Positions 50,001 to 62,764 of a DNA stretch of 64,000 nucleotides are shown here, one piece after another (position 1 is the first letter of the stretch; each line of letters begins with the position of its first letter). The notes below the pieces were generated by a model. The model did no database searches. It was not told the DNA's origin and saw only the letters and a program-made list of their open reading frames with translations. Made by a program: the position numbers and the translations under genes. Source of the DNA: Musa acuminata AAA Group (Eukaryota; Streptophyta; Magnoliopsida; Zingiberales; Musaceae); the NCBI RefSeq assembly GCF_036884655.1, contig NC_088339.1:24819501-24883500 (forward strand), given 5' to 3'.

Positions 50001-51501
50001 ACTTCATATTATAATTTTATTTTTCGTGTTTTTCCAGTGATATACAATAGCAAATGTCATGAGTACAGCCTTGATACTTGCTCATTTTGTGAATTACATT
50101 TCAGAAAAGTTACTGAATATAGAAATTAAGAACTAAAAGGAAGATAGACAACAATTATAGAAAAGGTAGATCATGTAATAGCAAGAAAAAAATGGAGAAA
50201 AAATAATTGAAAAAAGATACATGTATGAATGGCAATTATCAAATAGATCAACAAATAATTATCTGAAAAAATGGGATATTAATAAACAATTCTTCCAACC
50301 ACTGTACCACTAAATTTCCCATTCTCTGGAACAGAAGTGGATTCACATTCTCTTGATCTTTTGTGGTTCTCGTCGATAAGTGTATTCTCCAAGTCAACCT
50401 TTTCTGTCTACATAATGAGGCCACAAGAATAACAATATAGAACTGATCAGAAATGCTGTATGCGTATGCCAACAAAAAAAGACTGCACAAGTTAATCCAC
50501 GAATATTGTAAGTAAAAGAAAATTATCAGCATGGTAGGCACAGGCTAGCCAAAGGTCATCTTTTTCTACCTCTAACTGTCGAAGCGTGTCAAGGAGGAGG
50601 ATCTGCTTCTGTTTAAGAAGAACCACCTGGTTCTGCAGGGAGGCAAACTCACTCCTCATGATCTGCTCGCTGTCCTGTATCGCAGCCTCACTCAACCCCT
50701 CCTCCAGCAGCCTCTGCCTCAGCTTTTCCGTGGAGACAATCACATTATCCATCGGCGCCATCAGCTCGCTGTTGGAGATCCTAGGGAACATATCCTTCAC
50801 CGCCTGCAGCGCCTCCACCCACACCAGCCGGTTCTCCCTCGTATCCGCCCTCAAATGAAGCCTCTTCGTACCTGAAAAGATGGAGAACCTTCTCTCGTCC
50901 GATCGACTCTCCCTAATCGATGAGACCTAATAGCAGTAAAAAGAACGCTGTAATACCTGAAGTAAAGTAGAAGATACGCCCAGATTGGATGGAAATGAGA
51001 AGGAGAGAGGTTGATTCTTGCCTTCAGGTGGATTTCGCCGACGGGCCTGCGAGGGAGATGGGGATGGCCCTTCTTCCGGCGCGAGATCCGACGGAAGGAC
51101 TCCTCGCCTATGACCTTGGAGGACAATTCGTCATCCGGCGCGAGCTCGATGCGGTCGGGGCCATGGATCTTGTAGTAGGACAGGACGCCGTCCTGGAGGA
51201 CGAACCACCGGAGGCGCCACCCCCTTCCGTAGTTGACCCACTTGTGGAGGACGCCGGAGACGCCGTTCCGGACGATGTCATTGAGCCGAAGGTCGCCGCG
51301 GAAGCGGGAATCGCGGGCGGAGGAGCAGCAAGGGGACGACGGTTCGGACGGCGGGAGGATGAGAAGGCGGCGTCGGCGTGGGCGCCCGTTGTCGCTGGCG
51401 GAGGCGCCAAGGGGCAACGAGGGCCATCGGCATCCGTTGTGGTGGTGGTGATGGTGGTGCCCTTCACGAATGGCGGCCGCAGGCGGAGGGGAAGGAGCCA
51501 T
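44016..51501 (-). CDS. Oxysterol-binding-protein-related protein with PH domain (ten exons)
   Basis: Minus-strand exons are 51501-51022, 50926-50570, 50407-50308, 49297-48843, 47683-47528, 46127-45960, 45882-45742, 45204-44974, 44867-44754 and 44183-44016, giving 789 residues. The N-terminus has a run of seven His. The PH domain (about 50-185) reads [29 protein letters not shown], and ends [14 protein letters not shown] coiled coil ([17 protein letters not shown]) and an acidic linker follow. The ORD lipid-transfer domain (about 420-780) contains [34 protein letters not shown] at 517-522 and GKWDDSMHY, and ends with KPRWF, YWETR and CPDIFG. ORPs carry sterols and phosphoinositides between membranes at contact sites; this layout fits plant ORP1/ORP2-type proteins. 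Intron 1 uses a GC donor. The start at 51501 was chosen because exon 1 then begins MAPSPPP after a purine-rich leader. Confidence 0.93.
47684..48842 (-). other. Long intron 4 of the OSBP-related gene
   Basis: This 1.16-kb intron holds a GC-richer patch at about 48060-48560 unlike the AT-rich rest, possibly an old insertion. No coding or repeat signature was recognised. Confidence 0.35.
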
Positions 51502-54500
51502 GGTGCGATTTGGTGAACGCAAGAAGAAGAGGCGCGTGGTAGTGTTGGTTTTGACGCTTCGTTGCCGCGGAAGACGGAGAGCGGTTTGGGTTTGAGATGT
51601 AGTTTTGGTTCCGCTCTTTAGAAAGGAAGAGGGAGGGAGGGAGGAGGTGGAGCGAGTCGAACCGGAGACGAGACGACCGCTCCAAGAAAAACTCGCCACC
51701 GAAGAAATATGAGCGACCCGAAACGACGCGATTTATGCCTTCCCACCCACCACACTTCCCGTCCATCCGTGAAGCCTAGTTCGGATGGGGCCCGAACTCA
51801 TACCAATAAAACCTAAGGTAAATCGAGGGCGACGACCAAACCGTCGGACAGTAACGCCGTGGGAGATTTCTACGCGATTACGTAGCAATTTGCTTTTGAA
51901 TTTAAACGCCTTCGTTCGCACCGTTCGCCATCGCTTAGTTATTCGCCACGTGGTTCGTATTTATTGGTGAGGACAGGTGAGCCCCGCCCACCCTCGGCCG
52001 CACGGATCTGAAGGCGAGAGCGGACGCGGAGGATGCCGACTCGATGTTGCACGAATCTCGATGTCGCGTTTGACCCGGACGCCACACGGGTGCGGTTCAA
52101 CGGATGACGCGGCCTTGCACCGATATGGAATCCCCGTGCGCCTCTTTGCGTGTACTTTGGGCTCACCACTCTCTTACGACAAAGTGTACCCTCACGCCTC
52201 GGGGCTCGGCGTTGTGGTCCACCACGGTGTAAATCGTTGCCTGAATCGGGTGCGTATGTTATTAATGTTTCCCTTAAAATAATCATTTTCCCTGGAATTG
52301 ATTTCCATGTGATTCTTAATAAGACGTTAAGAATCATAAAAGTGTTTTGATCCATCCATCTCGATGGTCTAATGATGCGGATCTTTAAAGAACAATAAAC
52401 TGGGGTGAACGAAAAGAAATATAGGATGGTCGGGTCCACTATTCATTAGTTAGGAGGTATCTCTTGGAGCGTTGGGGTGGAGCCACAGTCTGAAACCCTG
52501 TGGTTCCACCACATGCAATGTCGTGTACCTCTTCCTCCTCTCTTCGCTCCCTCAGTCGTAGGTGGATTTGGCCGAAAGGAGCGGCAGGAAATGATCATCG
52601 CCTTCTCTCTTGCCATTTTGCTGGAAGACAACGCGTTAGCTCATCATCACCTTAATGAAACCAAGAAGAGCTCAATCATTGTTGCACTTAAAAGAACAAC
52701 GTTATCTTCGTTTTTCGTTTTCTTTTATAGAGACAAAAAGATTATTTTAATTGAAACATAAGCATGCAGTTGTGAATGGCGGTCGGTAAGCCGCAAGATA
52801 TGGGCGAGATCAATCATCCTCCCGTGGTCATGTCTGGTCTGCCATCATCGTGCTTTATAAGGCGTGCAGGCCATCACATGGATGTCCCTCCGCCGATGGG
52901 ACGTAGCCATCCTAGCCGGCTAGACCGTGACCACCACCACCGCCACCCTCTTTTGGGTCGCGTCCGAGATGAGGAGACGCCGCCGGCTGTGGGGAGGCCG
53001 GCACCACCACGCGGAGTTCCCATACGACAGCGCTCCCACCGTGACGGCCCACCTTTGGAGGTGGATCCCGGCCCCCACCCTGCTTGGAGGGATGTGAGAA
53101 GGTCGGGCGTGCGTCGCCGTCGCGCGGTACCTGGCGGGGGTTGGGCCAGACCCACCGACCGCGTGGTTCGCTTGTGGGCTGGTCGGGGTTCTCCTGCCGC
53201 ACGTGGGACGGTGGTCGGCGGGACTTCTGGTCTGGGGACGGAGTACAGGATCCGCATACGGTTATGTTTATATTGGGGATTTAGTTTCTCGGTCGGCCTC
53301 ATCCATGAAAGAGGCGACCAACACCTCCGACGGGATGGCCAGTGCCGCCGAAGACCACCCCCGCCTGCTCTCAATCCGGAAGGAGGACGAGCGGATCCTC
53401 CCGCCCACTCGTGAGCGCCTCCCCTCGACGCTGCACGCATGCATGCACGCATACACGGTTAGCTGTGGTTCTTCCTTGCGATCACCATGTCTTGATTCGT
53501 ACGCCGTCGTCAGTGATGGTCACACGTACCTGCTCCATGGTTTCTCCGGCTCTGTTCTTCCCCAAGCTCTTGTACGTCCTCCAAAAACATGTGTAAAAGT
53601 AGCATCATGATCAATGCAAGACAGATAAATCAAAGTCAATCAAATAATTTTAGCAGTGCAAACCAAATCAAATCTCAAAACTCATGGCATAGGGCAGACA
53701 CCCGATCAAACATATTTGCAATAAGAGATGAAGATGATTTATCATTTGGGATGAATTCTCACTCTCTCAATAATGAATGAAGTAATATCGTGAATGGGGG
53801 GATAAATTGCTTCCAACAACAAATGAGGAATCATCCTAAGTCGATTCAATTTGAACATAGTTAAGTCCAACTTAGGTCAAACTATTTGAACCAATTTGAT
53901 TTCCGTTTTAAGTCCAATTTAGAGGTCAATCGGTCATACATGGCTGTCAGGCCATCTCAATTTGGGCCGACTCAGCACAGTGTTGGGCCGACTCAGCACA
54001 GGCTCGGGTCGAGTCAGAATTCGGTCCAAGTCAGGCGCTGTGCAAGCCGTCCGGTTGTCTCGGTCCGACCAAGTCCGAATCGATAGTCTGACTCATATCA
54101 GATTCGACTTTGGCCGATTGTGATTTCAACCTTGATTTTCTTTTTCTTTTCTCACAAAAAAAAATAAAAATTCCCATTAATAATTATAATAATACTTAAA
54201 ATTTTCAAAAGAACCAAATTAAAGTTTTAATAATACAAAATAATTCGATTAAGATAAAAAAAAATAATTTAATAGGATTCTAAAATTATTTTCATGAATT
54301 AAAAATATTAACAAATCAATTATTCCGAATTAGATAAAATTTATGAACTATTGAAAAAAAATCAGATGTTTAAATTAGGTAGTTGTCCAAAATAAATTTT
54401 CGGAAATCTAAAATAAGTTTTATATCATCTAAATATAAAATTTACATTGTAGTGTTTATCTCTCTGGATATTATCTTGTGCCTTCATGTTAAAACGAGGA

Positions 54501-55645
54501 GGGCTCTCCTCAAGGAGTCGGGAGAGAGGTTTATTAGGATTAGGAATCAGACAATTCTTGATTCGGATTAAAAAAAAAAATTAATTTTAACTGTATTTTA
54601 TTCTCTGATTAATAGAGTTTAATTAGGACTCGAACTTTTTTTTTTTTGAAGTTATCTGATCATAAAAAGTCACTGAGGAATAAATATATATTATGAAATA
54701 TATCTCTTTTTTATTTAAATATGAATTTACTGTATTTGGGGATTACAGTACAACCAGAAATTGTAAGTGAATCTTATGCACAAATCAAATCTCGAATCAT
54801 ATGATTCACTGGATTAATCCATCTTGCTGACAAATTTGTGGTCAATGTGAATGTTTCCAGGTTTAAGGTCAATTAAGAAGACTGAAAGGTTAAGATTCTT
54901 CTTTGCCAAAAAGGAACGGCAACTTGTCGGAAGTACGACTAAAATGGTATGCAAAGTACGACCAACATAGCACAAATTAAATATTCTAACAAATAATGCA
55001 TGAGGCGTATTCTAACGACTCGCAAGATATAAAAGTATTCCAAATATTAATAATATAAAAGGAAGAAGGGTAATGAATAATGAAAAGTGATAAGAAATTA
55101 TTTGGTCGATCGGTTTATAGGCACGTAAGGAGAGAGTAAGGAAGACCTGATAGACTTATGAGCTCTTAATTCTTGTGACTGTTTCGAAGAGTACGGCCAA
55201 TGAATATTCCAAGTTATAATGAAAGCTTGGCATGCCAAAAATGAACACATTTAATGGAAGAAGCAACTATAGAGAGCAGATTCACTTGCAGTTGCCACCG
55301 TGGATGATACGATCTGTGCCTCGTCCCACCATTTGTACGTATCATATCTGTCCTTTTCCACGATACCGCGGAATTAGATTCCCGACTACCATTCACAACA
55401 GCTGTTTTCCGGTTTCAAAGACCAGCTCGTCCTACGGTTAACCATCTGGCTGGGGCCGACCTCGGATGGACTTCACTTGGATCACCGACCACGACATGTT
55501 GGGGATCGTCCGCCCGCGTATCTACTAGTTGCCACCTATATAGACGGCACTTCTACTCCCCTGCGTTCGCGTTTAAGTATTCCCGCCGTCTAAGCTCCGC
55601 GAATCCTCTTCACTCTTTTCCGCGATCCGAGGGTGAAATTTTCCG
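51502..55645. other. Intergenic stretch between OSBP-related and first ERF gene
   Basis: The start is the upstream region of the OSBP-related gene. At 52776-53610 overlapping GC-rich frames occur, the longest 212 residues on plus; they are Pro/Arg-rich, not recognised, and probably composition-driven. At 53955-54005 an 18-20 base phrase containing TTGGGCCGACTCAGCACAG occurs twice. The 54.1-54.7 kb part is extremely AT-rich. A DRE/CRT core GCCGAC lies at 55455-55460 and a TATATAG box at 55537-55543, both upstream of the ERF ATG at 55646. Confidence 0.45.
55537..55543 (+). promoter_or_regulatory. TATA box of the first ERF gene
   Basis: TATATAG 103 bases before the ATG at 55646. A GCCGAC core (DRE/CRT) lies a further 77 bases upstream. 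Confidence 0.5.
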
Positions 55646-56320
55646 ATGGCCAGCGGAGACACGGAGAACAACGCCGCCGGCAAGCAGCAGCAGCAGCACC
55701 TGTCGACGAGCAAACGGTACCGGGGGGTGCGGATGAGGAAGTGGGGCTCGTGGGTGGCGGAGGTGAGGTTCCCCAACAGCCGGCAGAGGCTGTGGCTGGG
55801 CTCGTACCGAACCCCGGAGCAGGCGGCGAGGGCCTTCGATGCCGCTGTCTACTGCTTGCGTGGGACCGGGGCGAGATGCAACTTCCCCGGCCAGCTTCCC
55901 GACATAACGCCCACCCATAAGCTGAGCCCGGAGGAGATACGGGCGGCGGCCATGCGCTTCGCACGTGATGTACCGACGCGGCCTGGGGAGGCGCAGGAAG
56001 GTGGCATGGAGACGTCGACGGAGACGGCAGTTCCGAACAAGGGGAACTCGGCGACCGTGACGGGGTTGCTGTCTGCAGATAAGCCAATCCCGGCGGAGAA
56101 ACGGATCGGGGCCGTGCAGTTAGCCAATGAGGGTGAGAAGACGGCGGAGGAGGTGGATCGAGGGGAGGGGAGCTCGGGGACGATGGTGAAGCCACCGGAG
56201 GCTTCCAAGGAATTGCCATGGTCGTGGACTGCGGAGGACGAGGATACTTGGCCTGCCTTTTCTTATTACGATGACATTTATGAATCATCACCTCTTTGGA
56301 ACTTCCGGAGCGCCGATTAA
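55646..56320 (+). CDS. AP2/ERF transcription factor (copy 1)
   Basis: A single-exon frame of 224 residues. One AP2 domain lies at about residues 25-82: [38 protein letters not shown], then CNFPGQLP. The three-strand contact residues Arg, Trp, Glu and Arg of the GCC/DRE-binding sheet are present. Val at AP2 position 14 is DREB-like, but position 19 is Phe, neither the ERF Asp nor the DREB Glu, so binding preference cannot be read off. After the domain comes [15 protein letters not shown]. The C-terminus is acidic and ends with [12 protein letters not shown], shared with the next gene and probably an activation motif. No intron, as is usual for this family. A tandem paralogue lies 1.8 kb downstream on the same strand. 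Confidence 0.92.
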   Translation: MASGDTENNAAGKQQQQHLSTSKRYRGVRMRKWGSWVAEVRFPNSRQRLWLGSYRTPEQAARAFDAAVYCLRGTGARCNFPGQLPDITPTHKLSPEEIRAAAMRFARDVPTRPGEAQEGGMETSTETAVPNKGNSATVTGLLSADKPIPAEKRIGAVQLANEGEKTAEEVDRGEGSSGTMVKPPEASKELPWSWTAEDEDTWPAFSYYDDIYESSPLWNFRSAD

Positions 56321-58025
56321 TTATATAGATAGGAAAAAAAATCTCAACACGCCATATTCTAATTGTTGTATGTGATCCTGTTTTTGTACCTTTATGTAGT
56401 GGCCGAGGTATCAGTATAATTTGGCCCATGTAAGATCTGATTATTAAGCTATTACATGTTAATCCATAATCTAGTTGAGGAGGTGTAGGCCTCGTTCTCC
56501 CGAGGTATCGTTGTCTATAAAGACCGAAGATCACTACTTTAACTATCCATCGGGTGCATCGGAATCGGGAGGGAGATTCCCGACTTGACCCCTCTAGATG
56601 TTTAAGTTAGCAATAGTTAGCGATGGGAGAGTTAGAGTATGTGTGTGTGTGAGGCCCAACCCCAACGCTGCTATTCCTAGAGGTGGCTTTTATACATGTT
56701 CCTGCGTGTGGTCGTACATAGTAGCTTTAATGATTTGTGGTCATCATCGTACGTGGGCATTTAATGTGTGTTGACGTCGTAGGTGGCCAGCCCATGCATT
56801 GAGTGTAGATGTTGTCTGATCTGTTCGATTTAGTCTTGTTTCGCATTACTTCCCACCCCTATATGGCTCGGTACATGATCACGTCACCTCTTATAACCTC
56901 GAGCAGAGTGGGTCTAGAGAGATGATGTCAAAAGATTGGCTAGCCTATGGTGATGAGTTGACTCAGCACAACACATTGACTTAGGAACATCACGTTGAAT
57001 TTATCACAACAGCTGATGTGACGCATAGGATGGATACCAAAATATGCTATATCACATCTCACGTCATATTCCTCACTTAAGTCCTAGTAGTAATAAAAGA
57101 AAAAAAACCCTATGATCAAAATTAATCATCTTGTTGCATCAAGAAGCACTTGATCATCATCATCATCATCATCTATCCTGATGCATCAACCAACGAGTGG
57201 TTTAATGTCATCATCCTATGAGTAATGGTGTAACGGAGAAGAAAGGAAAGTACAATCAACTTAAGGGGTCCTAATGCACAAACCCCTGTGTACAATGTAC
57301 AACTCAGAAATTATGATGTGGAGATGTTATAAAACGTGGTTTACGGTCGTATCAGTGCCATATTTCTGGTTATCCAAATCGAAAACGACGTGAAATGTGG
57401 CCCCCAGAAGAAGGTATGAACAACTTTGCGCTGGTCAACAATTATATGTATCCATTTATACTTCACGTAGCCATCCGCGTGTACGATGTGAACACCGAGC
57501 TGACGTCAGATAGCTCACGACGTCTATTTCTTCCCGGCGTGCATGACGTGATCAATGAGCCAACAGCACTACTTCCCGCACGTGAAAAGGTCCGATGGAT
57601 TGAAGCTATTCAACGACCAACTGTCGCTGTTCTACTCGTCACTCGCATTCCAGACTCAAAGATAGGTAGGGGGACGCACCGCCCTCGGATTGGTGGTACT
57701 CTTCGTTCGATGACACCGCGTGGTAGGATCCCAGCAACCGTGCCCCAGCTGACCGTTCGTTAATGTTACCGGTCGCCACATCACAACGCCAAGTCAAATT
57801 ACGCTTTGAAGGCGACCATCGTCGCAGTTTAACCGGTCCCGCCTGCTGCTTCTGGTGGAGCCGCGGAAGATCGACGTTAAACGCCACACGTCACCACGGG
57901 TATGAAGCGGGTGTTGGTGTGCGGGTTCCTGTAGGTTACCGTCCACAGTATCTGCTGTGTCCGTTCGACCGCGTATTCACCATATGCCACCTGTCCACGC
58001 GGCACTGTTCGTTTATCTGCCCCCT
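56321..58025. other. Spacer between the tandem ERF genes
   Basis: No gene was seen. The 56.5-57.1 kb part has the non-coding mixed-composition texture of retroelement LTRs, but no boundaries or second copy were found. A 122-residue frame at 57395-57763 is unrecognised. The 57.5-58.0 kb part is GC-richer and probably promoter sequence for the second ERF gene, with CACGTGAAAAG near 57580. Confidence 0.4.
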
Positions 58026-58033
58026 TATAAATA
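58026..58033 (+). promoter_or_regulatory. TATA box of the second ERF gene
   Basis: A canonical TATAAATA 135 bases before the ATG at 58161, followed by a leader that contains a long GA tract. Confidence 0.65.
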
Positions 58034-58088
58034 TGCTGATCCTTGCATCGCCCCGAATCTGTGGTGCCACTCGTTACAGCGATCCGAT

Positions 58089-58091
<3 letters not shown>

Positions 58092-58139
<48 letters not shown>
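58092..58139 (+). repeat. (GA)24 microsatellite in the ERF 5' leader
   Basis: An uninterrupted 48-base GA tract between the TATA box and the ATG of the second ERF gene, so probably in its 5' UTR. Confidence 0.9.
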
Positions 58140-58142
<3 letters not shown>

Positions 58143-58160
58143 CCGACGTGACGGGAGGCG

Positions 58161-58691
58161 ATGAAGAACACGGCCACCGGGGAGCAACATCCGTCGACGC
58201 GACGGTACAGGGGTGTGCGGCTGAGGAAGTGGGGCTCGTGGGTGGCGGAGGTGCGGTTCCCCAACAGCCGGGAGAGGCTGTGGCTTGGCTCCTACCCGAC
58301 TCCTGAGCAGGCAGCGAGGGCCTTCGATGCTGCCGTGTACTGCCTCGGCGGGCCAGGCGCTGCGCTCAACTTCCCCGACCAACCGCCCCACATACCCTCG
58401 GCCAGTACGCTGAACCGGGAGGAGATACGGGCCGCAGCCGTACGGTTCGCTCATGACGTGCCTAGGCGGGCTGAGGAGGCACAAGGCGGTGGTGGAGAGG
58501 CAACGACTGGCGTGGTGTCTCCAGGGGAGGCGAACTCGCGAGCAATGGCGGAGTCGATGGAGGTCTTCCCGGCGTTTTACTTCCCAGGAGTATCGGGGTG
58601 GTGGAATGAGGAGGAAGAGGATGTTTGGGCTGCTGCCGCTACTGCTTCTATCGATGACATTTATAGATCATCACCTCTCTGGAACTTTTGA
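58161..58691 (+). CDS. AP2/ERF transcription factor (copy 2)
   Basis: A single-exon frame of 176 residues, a paralogue of the gene at 55646. The AP2 domain lies at about residues 14-72 ([46 protein letters not shown]). The domain differs from copy 1 at only a few positions, and [15 protein letters not shown] follows in the same place. The linker is much shorter than in copy 1 (no Lys/Glu-rich middle part). The C-terminus again ends [12 protein letters not shown], immediately before the stop. It lacks the Gln-rich N-terminal stretch of copy 1. Same strand and close spacing indicate a tandem duplication. Confidence 0.92.
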   Translation: MKNTATGEQHPSTRRYRGVRLRKWGSWVAEVRFPNSRERLWLGSYPTPEQAARAFDAAVYCLGGPGAALNFPDQPPHIPSASTLNREEIRAAAVRFAHDVPRRAEEAQGGGGEATTGVVSPGEANSRAMAESMEVFPAFYFPGVSGWWNEEEEDVWAAAATASIDDIYRSSPLWNF

Positions 58692-60429
58692 AGCCCGTTC
58701 TTCAGACGGAAACGTCGATATATTTATAGTGTGTGTGTATCTAAACAATTTTGGAGCTTGAGAACCAATGTTTTGCGAACATACTCGTGGATTTCAGAAG
58801 AGATGTAGCAGTGTCTTTGATCCACTAATTAGTATGTGAGGTGCGTCTCTTTGTCTGTCGAACATGCTCCTTCTGCTCATGATACATCTGAGAGTACTAA
58901 TTAGTAGACAAAGTGGGGTCAAAAGCTCTACAAATGTGCGACTCAAAAGGGACCATATACCAATTCCCAAAAGGACACATTGCTCGCGTGTCTGCAAGTG
59001 TTAATATTAGAAACCGAAACAAGCACATGGTCTGACTCCGGCGACCGGTGGCCGCGGTATGCAGGGGAAGAAGAAGAAGAGGTGACTTAATGGACAAGAA
59101 GTGTGAATGGAGAACATTGACATGTGTAATGGTTTAGAGAACATCTCATTGACTCGATTTCTGTGGTCACTTAATTACCATTTGCTCCAAAACATCACGA
59201 GAACAAGACTTCTGACCTCAACACCCCGAGCTTTCCACCATCGCCGCTCCGTCGCAGGCACAAATCGCAAGAATTGGTCGACGATTCAGGAACGCTAATT
59301 CCTGACGCGAGGGAGGCTGCCACACCTCACGGCTGCGGAGCTTCTGCAGGGGGTTGGACGGCATCGCAACCCCGCTTCCTGGACGTCATAGGGAGGCGGA
59401 ATCGCCCGCTCTTCGCGCTCCTCCTTTGAGAGGAGCAGGCGAGGGAGAATCGAAGGAGGAGATGACGAAGGAACTGAGGAAACAGATGAAGTGAGAGCGA
59501 GAGAGAACTCAGAAGACAGGAGTGATGTGGGGACAGAAATCGTCGGTCATGTTCTCTACCTCAGAGCATGCCACATCACCACAAGGATTAATTGTGGGAG
59601 TTTTCACGTACCTATCTCTGAAAATAGCATATTTACTCTGCAAAGAACAATGTAGGATACATATCCTTTCAAATGTCAATGATTCTATATGTATTCCTTC
59701 CATTTAACTCTGATTGAAGACATCAGATTAATCAATATTAATGATGATAGTGTGTTACTATTTTTCGTGGAAATTGTGTTTATAAGGTAGAAAACATGGA
59801 GTTTGTACAAGCCTAAAAAATGAAAGTTTGTACAAGCTAGGATGATGCTGAACGACAGAGACCTTGAGGAAGAGAATTATGAGAAGAGAAAAAAGAAAGA
59901 ATGGTAAGCATAATAATCATAATTATTTTAATATGTTATATAAAAAAAATTTAATATCAAAAATTAAAATCAAATTTATGATGTATATTTTTTGATGTCA
60001 TTCAAAAAAATTTTATTTGATCTGCAAGTGCAGAGCGATAGATTAGGAACTAAGGGAGATTGTGACTGGATCTGTGATCTTAATAACTAATATTTCGTCT
60101 CTAGAAGATCTTATCCTTTTATAGATGAGTCTAGGATGATAATTAGGAGAATCTCATATCTTCTAGGAAATCCTTCTATAATTAAATTTTATTTCTATTG
60201 ACCAATAATCGTTATCAGAATTCAAGCATATGTATAATATATTTGAGTCACGTAATATGACATTCTCACCCATTAATTGGTAAGATATAAAAAAAATTTA
60301 TGAATCAAAATAAATAAAATAAAAAAATTATATAAAAGTAAATTTATTTAGTTAGATTTTAAAAAATTTAAAAAATATTTTATGTATGCCATCAACATAG
60401 TGCAATCGTGAGCCACATGACATAGCCCA

Positions 60430-61268
60430 TCGCTGACCACCGATGACATCGCGATTGTTGCTTACAGAACCATCGTAACAGCCACACCCCTTTCCATCGT
60501 GGCACCCTTTCTCGATGCTCGAGCGATCACTGTATAGCCATTGGGAATCATGACTTTCGGCGTTTGGTTGATATCGACCGTGACTAGCAAACGTTGTCAC
60601 AATGACATTGTTGTAGCCATTGTATACTACAATACTATTGCAATTGCCTACAACTAAGGCACTGTTGCACTAAGCACTACTGCAATCAAAATACAATCAT
60701 GATCAAATCTAATCAAAATATTTGATTGAAATAAATTAAATTAGTCATTTTATAATTCAAAATATAAGTGTAAAATTTTTATTTTTGAAGGGTAAAACTA
60801 TATTTTTGGGATATACAATAAAAATATCTAATTTTTGAAAGGCATAATTAAAAAATAAATTAAAAAGATACATATTGAAATTATCTAGTTCTTGAGGGAG
60901 AAAAATTATATTTTTAGTTAATAAAAAAGAAATCTAATCTTGATTGCCCTCGTAGCTGTTGTTGCATTCTATTACTCCCACACACATGGGTCTCGAGGTC
61001 GTCTGTTGCTTGTGCGTTACTGATTATTACTGTGGTGAATGACGATTCTCACACTACCAACCATGAGACTACAATGACATCTCTACCATCATTTGGCCAC
61101 ACATGTTACCTCTACCAACCGTGAGCTATACAACACAACTTGTTGTTGACCCCCGGTGATGCTGTAATCATCGCTTGGAACAACACTATAACCATCGCAC
61201 CCCATTTCATCGTGGCACCCTTTCGCGACACCCGAGTGATCACTACACAACCGCTAGGAATCATGGCC
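60430..61268 (+). repeat. Dispersed direct repeat pair
   Basis: The block at 60430-60554 and the block at 61145-61268 align over about 125 bases in the same orientation, sharing CATCGTGGCACCCTTTC, the GAGCGATCACT/GAGTGATCACT phrase and GGAATCATG. They are embedded in AT-rich DNA and are probably parts of one decayed element. Confidence 0.6.
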
Positions 61269-62708
61269 TGATGTGCCTTTAGCCTCATCTATGGATAATC
61301 TGTTTCATCTTAATTTTCTCATCATATCTAATACTAGGTCAACTATTATATCATTTTTTGTCATGACATTGTATGACGGAATAATTGACTTATTAACTAA
61401 CTTAGTGAACCTAAGATCATATGATATAAAATATTGAATACATCCGTCCGATCCTTGTAAGTGAATCTAAATCTTTACCTATATTGAACGTGAGATTAAA
61501 TCAAAGTACTTTAATTTCTTTCTATATTACCAATTACCTTCTTATGCTAAAGTGATCAAGGTCAATGTTAATATCAACATAGCAAAATTAATAAATATAC
61601 AAGCATTGATGTGATCAAGGTTCATGCTATGATGGAGACACAAATCTTGAGACACGAGTGATCTTTGATTGAATAGTGATGAATTCATTGAACATGAACA
61701 ATACAAAGAAAAATGTCTTCAAACTTTCAAGTAACAATATACAAAGAGCTATGAAGTGATAAATATACAAAGAGCTAGAAAATAAAAAAAAATATTTTTT
61801 TTATTAAAAATAAAAAATATATATATACAAAGAGAAATCTCAAACTCTGAAGTGATAATTGAGCTAGAAAATAAAAAGATTGTTACTATGAATGCAAACA
61901 AAATTTCCCACATAGGAAATCACATCACAAGGTTATGCAATTTGGTGCTTTTCCAAGTCCTTCACTCTCACAATGTTTCCACAAGAAGAGTCATACCAAA
62001 CAACACCTCACCCTACTTTGGGTGACAAAAACACCCCCTGAATACTTTATGTAATCAATGTGTAAAGCAAGTCAAGTGTTAGGTTGGTGGATGATGGAGG
62101 ATTAGCAAGGGATTAGAATGACAAGGCACTTCAAGTCTCAAATGCTTTTATGACATGATTGGGCAACAGATGAGGAGTGGAAGATAATTAATTGGCATCA
62201 CCTCCTCCCCAAAAATGTTCTTGTTTTCAACAGCATGATGCTACTTGTTGCCAACTTATCATTGCCAATATAACTACCAATTCCATGTACATCATCCATA
62301 GCATAACTTGATGTCACCAATTAACAATCAACCATCAAAATTCATGCAATTTAGTAATTAATTGAAGCTATTAAAAACTAAATCATTCCTCATGTAGAGA
62401 CAATTTTTTTCTTATTATTAAAATTGTTTTTGCCAATGACATAAATAATTCACAAATGGAAAGGGTGAATATTTCAGTCCTCAATATGTATGTAATAAAT
62501 CTAAAGCTAATCCCCATAATTATTAGCTTGGTAAAAATCTAAATCTGCCTCCAAAATTTAACCACTAGATTTGTGATTGTATAGAGAGAATTACTATTTC
62601 TTATTTGATTTAGTTCTTTCTCTTTAGCTTAACAATCAACTATATGACAGATAAATTAAATTATATATGTATGTATATGATTATGCAAGTCTAATTAACC
62701 ATAAACAA

Positions 62709-62723
62709 TTATATATATATATA

Positions 62724-62762
<39 letters not shown>
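62709..62762. repeat. (TA)n microsatellite with a short (TG)n core
   Basis: An almost pure AT/TA tract interrupted by a short TG run, directly readable. Confidence 0.9.

Positions 62763-62764
<2 letters not shown>

Noticed and set aside
52776..53452. Frames of about 200 codons on both strands
   Set aside because: Pro/Arg/His-rich with no recognisable domain, overlapping on both strands, which points to composition and not to a gene.
57395..57763. 122-codon plus-strand frame between the ERF genes
   Set aside because: No motif, no partner exons and ordinary length for chance in GC-balanced DNA.
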